A stretch of DNA of 10,035 bases, from NCBI GenBank assembly GCA_029938185.1, contig JAOZVK010000180.1, positions 1 to 10,035 on the forward strand, read 5' to 3'. The notes beneath the pieces were generated by a model. The model searched no databases. It saw only the letters and a list, made by a program, of their open reading frames with translations, and was not told where the DNA came from. Positions 6,901 through 10,035 of the stretch are shown here, piece by piece. The first letter of the stretch is position 1; every line of letters begins with the position of its first letter. The position numbers were made by a program, and so were the translations under genes. This DNA comes from Bacteroidales bacterium (GTDB taxonomy: Bacteria > Bacteroidota > Bacteroidia > Bacteroidales > JAOZVK01).

Positions 6901-7235
6901 TTATACAGCATTTTTAATTCAACTTCCACTATTTCATCTGCTGCCATTAATTCTATAAGTTTTATCAGCAGAATAATTTTATTATTATAAGACAACTTAC
7001 TTTGTAATTTATCAAGAATATCTTTTAAATCAGCAAACTCTTTAACAGCTAAATTGAATTCAGAAAATAAATATTCTGCAAACTCTTTTGGGTATAGTGT
7101 GTGATAATATTTTTTAATATATTCCGATTCTTCTTTGGTAACTATACCATCTGCCATTGCCATAGCTGCAAATAGTTGTACGGTTTCATATATTAAACTT
7201 TTTTTTATTATACTTTTTTGAATATTTTGAGTCAT
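3966..7235 (-). CDS. TerB / FHA-like x3 / ABCG-type ABC transporter fusion (1089 aa)
   Basis: An inner-membrane half-transporter with ATPase and permease in one chain. Residues about 17-128 resemble a TerB helical domain, with two halves marked MAMADGIVTKEE and LMAADEIVEVE. About 146-405 hold three beta-rich FHA-like repeats. The third is clearest (IGNRYEYNIFIDDD ... PVYVNNKQI ... DDKIQI) but lacks the usual Ser/His phosphate-binding residues. The nucleotide-binding domain has Walker A GSSGCGKT (449-456), Q496, signature LSGGE (554-558), Walker B ILLLDEP (574-580) and H611, so it should be an active ATPase. LAYFG is typical of the ABCG/WHITE group. Five transmembrane helices at about 750-911, a large exterior loop (about 916-1060) and a last helix (1062-1086) fit an ABC2-type permease. 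ABCG relatives usually export lipids or hydrophobic compounds; the substrate here is unknown. I place the start at Met 7235 because TerB begins just after it and the upstream Met at 7307 lies inside a perfect hairpin. Likely last gene of an operon. Confidence 0.9.
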   Translation of the reverse strand: MTQNIQKSIIKKSLIYETVQLFAAMAMADGIVTKEESEYIKKYYHTLYPKEFAEYLFSEFNLAVKEFADLKDILDKLQSKLSYNNKIILLIKLIELMAADEIVEVELKMLYKIANKFNVSNTDIDFFIKVMSVSKTDELKLDKKLEHRYLIISNNKKNSDVYIEQTNIDIIIINVGKILIMIQKDKQNMISIDNKKINPHFAMPVFRESEIRINQSYEISQFDLKYYFRQLKTKNQIFYLEKFGQNYTFKNEKNEKSLACIKINKCKIFINPLNNNEIILNKTKLLDNSFIDFNNSIFSDDEKINIKTLVLQNNLNVSFNKNQDENYYINIGNRYEYNIFIDDDTEQWWNCKIEYNNENFDFHINNCPFPVYVNNKQIKKKTKLALDDKIQIWKYIISYNSENKTFERHDNTFNSIKANNLFYKFNDNNIAIDNVSFQANKGEFIGIMGSSGCGKTTLLNILNGFYKPTEGSIKADSYDVHKNNDIIRDHLSYVPQDDLLFENLTVYENLYYNAKLRYPTGNKDIKKQVNRVLRDIGLYEKKDVKVGDPLNKVLSGGERKRVNIGLELLSDSDILLLDEPTSGLSSKDSEKIMKILQNLSYESKIIFVVIHQPSQLIYQMFNKTLILDRGGKLAYFGESNNAYKYFETFSDNLKTKKQDETISPDFILDTLEQPIRDIDGKPLPIRKYSPEFWKTKFTEYYGTIEFDKAQKLDNEKAISKKAKRKLKERLSVSFTLLQRNFINKLRDKTNIIITFLLPPLLGLGVGQILKYSPNETYSFFENQHVPTFMFLFVLIAVFLGITNSIEEIIKDQKIILREKMLNISKVNFYNSKIMTLIPFAIIQNILFFSVGYFLMGGREFYIQFIILGTLVSITGISIGLFISSIPKLTSKAAINIIPLILIPQIVFGGGLIRFQEMNQQLVAFENSPIPEICQLMPSRWGFEAILVYQGKNNRYQAEADSIGNKAANYREILYNLNMEQDTSIEMKNKIIRIENTVDSLDKTLEEFDIKYKDKYGNGTVQSSCKIDANQEYQNYIDGKSSVFPMFIDNKVLPIINKEVITPVYNILILLLIIFIMSTFTIIFLKIRFK

Positions 7236-7300
7236 TTTATGTAATTTTAAGCAATTCTGAATAGATATGATACTAATAAGTATGTTTTTTAAAAAGTATA

Positions 7301-7327
7301 TTGGCAAATATTTACAATATTTGCCAA
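7301..7327 (-). terminator. 27-bp perfect palindrome, possible attenuator before the transporter gene
   Basis: TTGGCAAATATT (7301-7312) and AATATTTGCCAA (7316-7327) pair perfectly around 3 nt. On the minus strand it sits 12 bp after the stop of the 133-aa gene and is followed by TATACTTTTT, so it could act as an intrinsic terminator or partial attenuator lowering transporter expression relative to the secreted proteins. A protein operator is the alternative. Confidence 0.6.
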
Positions 7328-7339
7328 ATAATAAGGATA

Positions 7340-7741
7340 TTACCTATAAAAAATAAGAACTTCGCATTTTGCATTTCCGTAGTAACTATAATTTTTTACT
7401 ACTATTTTCATTCTCATTTGCTCCCAAGTGCTAAAATTTAGTAATGCCCATTCTCCCGATCCTGTATCTTTTAATTTAAGATAGCCATCATAATCATATA
7501 AATACAAATCAACATCTACATTTTGGTTTTCAGAATATGCTACTATGGCATACTCAAGTCCTGCAGAAAAGGTTTTGTAATTGTAAAATTTTTCACCTTT
7601 ATTTATATAGCCATATTTTGCGGTGGATAACGAATAACCTCCATTATTTCTCATGTATCTAACTACCTTACTATATACCGATTGAGATTTCATTGGAACA
7701 AACAAACTCACAAAAATTATTGTTATTAAAATCTTTTTCAT
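7340..7741 (-). CDS. Secreted beta-sandwich protein, PPC-like (133 aa)
   Basis: Residues 1-20 are a signal peptide (MKKILITIIFVSLFVPMKSQ), leaving about 113 residues outside the cytoplasm. Residues about 59-133 look like a pre-peptidase C-terminal (PPC)-type beta-sandwich: AGLEYAIVAYSE, then DVDLYLYDYDG (76-86), where alternating acidic residues resemble the DiDLyLyD motif of that fold, then a last strand CEVLIFYR. In known proteins PPC domains are accessory, secreted domains, often attached to proteases; here it stands alone. There is no lipobox and no sorting domain. It lies 19 bp downstream of the 260-aa gene and about 100 bp upstream of the transporter, with a hairpin between. It may be a periplasmic or surface partner of the transporter. 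The fold call is from pattern only. Confidence 0.8.
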   Translation of the reverse strand: MKKILITIIFVSLFVPMKSQSVYSKVVRYMRNNGGYSLSTAKYGYINKGEKFYNYKTFSAGLEYAIVAYSENQNVDVDLYLYDYDGYLKLKDTGSGEWALLNFSTWEQMRMKIVVKNYSYYGNAKCEVLIFYR

Positions 7742-7760
7742 AATATGTTTTTTTTGATTA

Positions 7761-8543
7761 TTAAGATTTGGTTATTAAATTAATTATTTCTTTAGTTTTA
7801 GCATTAATTTTTTTCACACTTTTTTGCGATAATTTTTTATCTCCTTTATATATTTTTTGTAAAGCTATTAGTCCATTATACACTTTTTTTACTGTTGGGT
7901 CTTTTTTCAATTTTGCCTTTTTATCAAGTTGTTTTACAAAATGATCTACCAAATGTACCTGCTTTAATATACCAACTTTTTTCGCATTATAATTTGTGCT
8001 AAAATATCTGCTTACAATATTAATCCCTTCAAAAAATCCGCCTATACTTGATAATAAAACAATGTCGGAATTTCCTTTCACTTCCATTTCTCTTTGAAGT
8101 GTAATATTCATCTCATCAAGTTCAAGAGTAATATCTAACCAATCGTTTTTTGCTTTTAACTTTTTTATTTTTTCATGATAAGGCTTAATTGTACCACTAA
8201 TTCCAAGAGATTCAGATATACTAAAAATAGTATTATTCATATATCCAAAATTACTATCATCGTGGTCAAAAATTGCAACAAATGCATCAGCAACTCTAAC
8301 ACCAAGATTTAATGCCTGTTTTTTTCTACCTTTATAGTTTGATGTTTTATTGTATGTTACAAGGCTTCCCCATTTAATTTTCCCTGCTTTTTTTAGAGCA
8401 AGTAAAATTTCATTTGAAGATGGTACCAGTACACTTTTGGGTTCCGTATTATCAGTTTTAGGAACCTTTTTCTGTGCATTTGCCATATTTCCAAAAATGA
8501 AAATAGAAATACATAAGAGACTCAAAATTTTAAATCTTTTCAT
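7761..8543 (-). CDS. Secreted mostly helical protein of unknown function (260 aa)
   Basis: Residues 1-23 are a signal peptide ending in ANA before QKKV. The mature protein is lysine-rich and appears mostly helical: NEILLALKKAGKIKWGSL (44-61), QALNLGVRVADAFVAIFDHD (76-95), a GFFEGINIVSRYF stretch (169-181), and a strongly basic C-terminal helix. The glycine-containing helices ALNLGVRVADAF and LLSSIGGFFEGINI look conserved and could pack as a helical bundle. I cannot name the family, and no catalytic motif is visible. It is the first gene after promoter 8596-8628 and is followed 19 bp later by the PPC-like gene, so the two and probably the transporter are co-transcribed. A periplasmic role linked to the transporter is inferred from position only. 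Confidence 0.82.
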   Translation of the reverse strand: MKRFKILSLLCISIFIFGNMANAQKKVPKTDNTEPKSVLVPSSNEILLALKKAGKIKWGSLVTYNKTSNYKGRKKQALNLGVRVADAFVAIFDHDDSNFGYMNNTIFSISESLGISGTIKPYHEKIKKLKAKNDWLDITLELDEMNITLQREMEVKGNSDIVLLSSIGGFFEGINIVSRYFSTNYNAKKVGILKQVHLVDHFVKQLDKKAKLKKDPTVKKVYNGLIALQKIYKGDKKLSQKSVKKINAKTKEIINLITKS

Positions 8544-8595
8544 AATTTTTTAAATTTAGTTTATAGAATAAATTTTTTGATTTATTTTAATACCA

Positions 8596-8628
8596 CAAAT
8601 CTATAATAAGTAATTTCAAAAAAACAAA
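8596..8628 (-). promoter_or_regulatory. Bacteroidota-type promoter for the transporter operon
   Basis: On the minus strand TTTG (8625-8628) is followed after 21 bp by TAGATTTG (8596-8603), matching the known Bacteroidota pattern TTTG-N19-21-TAnnTTTG. The expected transcript start is about 45 nt before the ATG at 8543. The TTTG box is also the end of an iteron-like CTGTACTTTG, so a protein bound to the iterons would contact or compete with the sigma factor. Confidence 0.7.
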
Positions 8629-8689
8629 GTACAGTAATTAATCAGTTGAGTTTCAGTAATACAGTCAAAGTACAGTCAAAATACAGAAG
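8625..8689 (-). promoter_or_regulatory. Iteron array A upstream of the transporter operon
   Basis: On the plus strand TACAGTCAAAG (8660-8670) and TACAGTCAAAA (8671-8681) are tandem 11-bp units followed by TACAGAAG (8682-8689). A further AAAGTACAG (8626-8634) overlaps the promoter. The 11-bp spacing places the sites on nearly the same face of the helix, as expected for cooperative binding by a regulator. Confidence 0.6.
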
Positions 8690-8815
8690 TAATAAATATC
8701 ATTATGAAACCTTTTAATTATAAAGCAAAAAATAATAATTATTATTAGATAAAATTTTGTATTTTTAATATGTAAATTGATTTTTTTATGGCTTTGTGAG
8801 TAACCTTTTTAATTT

Positions 8816-8861
8816 CCCACAACTTTCGTTGTGGGTTTACAATAGTTCGTCCTATCGGACT
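8816..8861 (-). repeat. Two hairpins with GNRA-like loops at the distal end of copy A
   Basis: Read on the minus strand, CCCACAACGAAAGTTGTGGG (8816-8835) is an 8-bp perfect stem with a GAAA loop. GTCC-GATA-GGAC (8849-8860) is a second, shorter stem. In copy B the first becomes CCCACAAC-GATA-GTTGAGGG (9923-9942), with one broken pair, and the second becomes GTCC-AATA-GAAC. Copy A lies about 130-180 bp downstream of the lipoprotein stop and may end its transcript. Confidence 0.6.
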
Positions 8862-8880
8862 TTTAATTGCACAGGTTGTT

Positions 8881-8906
8881 ATAAATAGGTCGAAGAACTT
8901 ATAAAT
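8881..8906. repeat. Degenerate third copy of the AGGTCGAAGACCT hairpin
   Basis: AAATAGGTCGAAGAACTTAT matches the end of the 35-bp repeat, with one mismatch in the hairpin (AGGTC-GAA-GAACT). It lacks the ATGCGTAAGCC part. As at 3933-3971, it lies downstream of a minus-strand gene, here the lipoprotein, so this hairpin family may mark transcript ends. Confidence 0.45.
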
Positions 8907-8998
8907 CATAATATAAGTACTTTTGCTAATCTTTACTTTAATTTTATGATTAAAACTACTTGAAAAACAAGACTGTCCAACTTCTGAGGGGTAGCTAT

Positions 8999-9448
8999 TT
9001 ATTTTAACTTCCCAAGTCTGGCTGTTGTTTTTACTGTTATAGTTTTCATTAAAAACCCAATACCCAAAATCGGTTTAACAACTGTTATTTCGTACTGAGG
9101 GTATAAAATAACATCATAACCTTGATTATTACTCATAAGTTCATATAAAGCGTAATTAGAAGTTTTATCCTTCAAAACATCACCTATTACAGGTAAACTG
9201 GCTAAACTTATTGAAAACGCACCACTTTCAACATTGCCTGTTTTGTTCGAGAATAATCGAGACCAATCAATACCAATGATTTTAGTACTTGTTGCTTCAG
9301 CTTTTACTTGTTCAGAAAGAGTAAAATCATTTTTGGTTAATTCAACTCTTACGTTAGGTTCTCTCATAGTTTTATTTAAAGTTGTACAACTAGAGAATAG
9401 AACAGAAGTAAATAATACTACAAAAAACAATTTTATTATTATTTTCAT
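8999..9448 (-). CDS. Small outer-membrane-type lipoprotein (149 aa)
   Basis: I start at the ATG at 9448. From there the protein has a lipoprotein signal peptide: MKIIIKLFFVVLFTSV, then LFSSC with the lipid-modified Cys at 21. The frame stays open upstream to a Met at 9529, but that adds 27 basic residues (from METRTHSNKRGG) before the signal peptide and is probably untranslated leader. The mature part reads TTLNKTMREPNVRVELTKND, then FTLSEQVKAEATSTKIIGID with WSRLF, an AAA-like small-residue stretch, then YALYELMSNNQGYDVILYPQ and a C-terminal strand TVKTTARLGKLK. I associate it with a conserved lipoprotein family of Bacteroidota, perhaps related to TRL-like proteins, of unknown function. It has its own promoter module, a copy of the one driving the transporter operon, so the two units may respond to the same signal. 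Confidence 0.85.
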   Translation of the reverse strand: MKIIIKLFFVVLFTSVLFSSCTTLNKTMREPNVRVELTKNDFTLSEQVKAEATSTKIIGIDWSRLFSNKTGNVESGAFSISLASLPVIGDVLKDKTSNYALYELMSNNQGYDVILYPQYEITVVKPILGIGFLMKTITVKTTARLGKLK

Positions 9449-9690
9449 TTTATTTATATTAAATATTTTTCCTACTCTTAAAGCTTTTCGGATTCCGCCC
9501 CGTTTATTAGAGTGGGTTCTGGTCTCCACTTTTCGGTTAAATAAGTTATTTTTGTCACATTGGGTGGTCAGCCCTTCAGCTTTCGCAAACCGTCTATATT
9601 TTTTAACTTGTTGATATTTGTATTGAAATATGACATATCAATTTCAAAGATAAAAATACTGAAATAAGTCTATGATAAAATTTTAGTACA
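9449..9690 (-). other. Long structured leader of the lipoprotein gene
   Basis: If transcription begins at the promoter near 9689, the lipoprotein has a leader of about 235 nt. Bases about 9480-9600 are clearly GC-richer than the surroundings and contain GCGAAAGC (GAAA loop) and AGCTGAAGGGCT, among other short inverted matches. A 22-codon frame opens at an ATG near 9646 (MSYFNTNINKLKNIDGLRKL, then KG and TGA) and could be a leader peptide. Regulation by RNA structure is possible. Alternatively this block is a dispersed repeat, since I have the impression of similar sequence elsewhere in Bacteroidota. Confidence 0.4.
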
Positions 9691-9722
9691 AATGTAAGTC
9701 ATAAGATATAATTAAAAACAAA
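9689..9722 (-). promoter_or_regulatory. Bacteroidota-type promoter for the lipoprotein gene
   Basis: TTTG (9719-9722) and TACATTTG (9689-9696) on the minus strand are 22 bp apart, one base longer than the matching promoter at 8596-8628 and just outside the usual 19-21. The -33 box again joins the last iteron (CTGTACTTTG). Equal placement in both copies supports function. Confidence 0.55.
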
Positions 9723-9972
9723 GTACAGCCATTAATCAATTAAGTTTCAGTAATACAGTCAAAGTACAGTCAAGATACAGTCAAAATACATAAGTAATAA
9801 ATATCATTGTGAAACCTTTTAATTATAAGGCAAAAATTAATAATAATTATTAGATAAAATTTTGTATTTTAATATGTAAATTGATTTTTTTTTATAGCTT
9901 TGTGAGTAAACTTTATAATTCCCCCTCAACTATCGTTGTGGGTTTACAATAGTTCGTTCTATTGGACTTTTA
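9713..9972 (-). repeat. Direct repeat copy B
   Basis: About 260 bp matching 8618-8865, in the same orientation relative to its downstream gene. It carries one more 11-bp iteron than copy A. Conserved plus-strand landmarks include GTAATAAATATCATT, GAAACCTTTTAATTATAA, TAAATTGATTTTTTT and GTTTACAATAGTTCGT. The homology ends just before the 8-bp tandem repeat. Confidence 0.9.
9719..9794 (-). promoter_or_regulatory. Iteron array B upstream of the lipoprotein gene
   Basis: Three tandem 11-bp units on the plus strand: TACAGTCAAAG (9754-9764), TACAGTCAAGA (9765-9775) and TACAGTCAAAA (9776-9786). A partial TACATAAG (9787-9794) follows, and AAAGTACAG (9720-9728) overlaps the -33 box. Array A has two full units, so the number has changed by exactly one unit. 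Confidence 0.6.
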
Positions 9973-9982
9973 TTCAATGATA

Positions 9983-10035
9983 CAATGGTTCAATGGTTCA
10001 ATGGTTCAATGGTTCAATGGTTCAATGGTTCAATG
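9983..10035. repeat. 8-bp tandem repeat, at least 6.6 copies
   Basis: CAATGGTT is repeated without error six times from 9983 to 10030, plus CAATG to the window end; the true length is not visible. A degenerate TTCAATGATA precedes it. Eight is not a multiple of three, so slippage in a coding frame would shift it, but no reading frame is visible across it here. Confidence 0.95.

Larger units (their letters stand above)
8618..8865 (-). repeat. Direct repeat copy A: iterons, AT-rich core and two hairpins
   Basis: About 248 bp matching 9713-9972 in order and orientation. In minus-strand order both copies hold a GTCC/GGAC hairpin, a CCCACAAC/GTTGTGGG hairpin, an AT-rich core with AATAATAATTATTATT, the conserved AAAGGTTTCATAATGATATT, and TGTA-containing iterons that end in the -33 box. 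Differences are scattered substitutions and small indels, so the duplication is not recent. Confidence 0.9.

Noticed and set aside
7236..7307. Upstream 24-residue extension of the transporter
   Set aside because: Its Met codon lies in a perfect palindrome and the extension is hydrophobic with no TerB similarity. Met at 7235 gives a clean domain start.
9449..9529. Upstream 27-residue extension of the lipoprotein
   Set aside because: It would put 27 mostly basic residues before a clear lipoprotein signal peptide, preventing normal processing.
9234..9614. 126-codon plus-strand reading frame
   Set aside because: It is antisense to the lipoprotein gene and its leader, and no start signal or recognisable domain was seen.
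8660..9794. CRISPR array or plasmid replication origin from the iterons
   Set aside because: Units are 11 bp, contiguous and only two or three per array, with no spacers, no Cas gene and no replication initiator gene. Their junction with promoters favours a regulatory role.

Overview
The window looks like a chromosomal accessory stretch from an AT-rich member of the Bacteroidota, probably an environmental Bacteroidales or Flavobacteriia type. Three things point there: two promoters fitting the Bacteroidota TTTG...TAnnTTTG pattern, the general absence of Shine-Dalgarno sequences, and a lipoprotein of a kind I associate with this phylum. Every credible gene lies on the minus strand. No rRNA, tRNA, CRISPR array or complete transposase gene was seen.

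Right to left, in the direction of transcription. (1) 9983-10035 is an 8-bp tandem repeat cut by the window edge. (2) 9713-9972 is copy B of a roughly 250-bp repeat whose gene-proximal end carries 11-bp iterons running into a promoter. After a leader of about 235 nt comes a small lipoprotein gene (8999-9448). (3) 8618-8865 is copy A of the same repeat, again ending in iterons and a promoter. It faces a likely operon: a secreted helical protein (7761-8543), a secreted beta-sandwich protein (7340-7741), a 27-bp perfect hairpin, and a large TerB / FHA-like x3 / ABCG-type ABC transporter (3966-7235). The lipoprotein and the transporter operon therefore appear to share one duplicated control module and may be co-regulated. 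This is the best candidate for an undescribed system here.

(4) 3320-3965 is mostly repeat DNA: a 248-bp MITE-like element with exact 16-bp terminal inverted repeats (3657-3904), a run of three hairpins inside it, and a 35-bp dispersed repeat with a hairpin at the transporter stop codon. Next to it is the 3' remnant of a broken gene (3353-3577). (5) 2352-3320 encodes a membrane-anchored protein of unknown function. (6) 1470-2351 is about 0.9 kb without a gene but rich in palindromes. (7) 1287-1469 encodes a 60-residue single-span membrane protein whose stop codon lies in a nested inverted-repeat element (1154-1292).

(8) 105-1098 is a compact three-gene unit: two nearly identical 118-residue genes in tandem (period exactly 360 bp), followed 4 bp later by a small HNH nuclease gene with a C-terminal membrane segment. 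The HNH gene is broken by one in-frame TGA. (9) 1-57 is the end of another copy of the MITE-like element in the opposite orientation, so the segment 57-3657 is bracketed by inverted copies.
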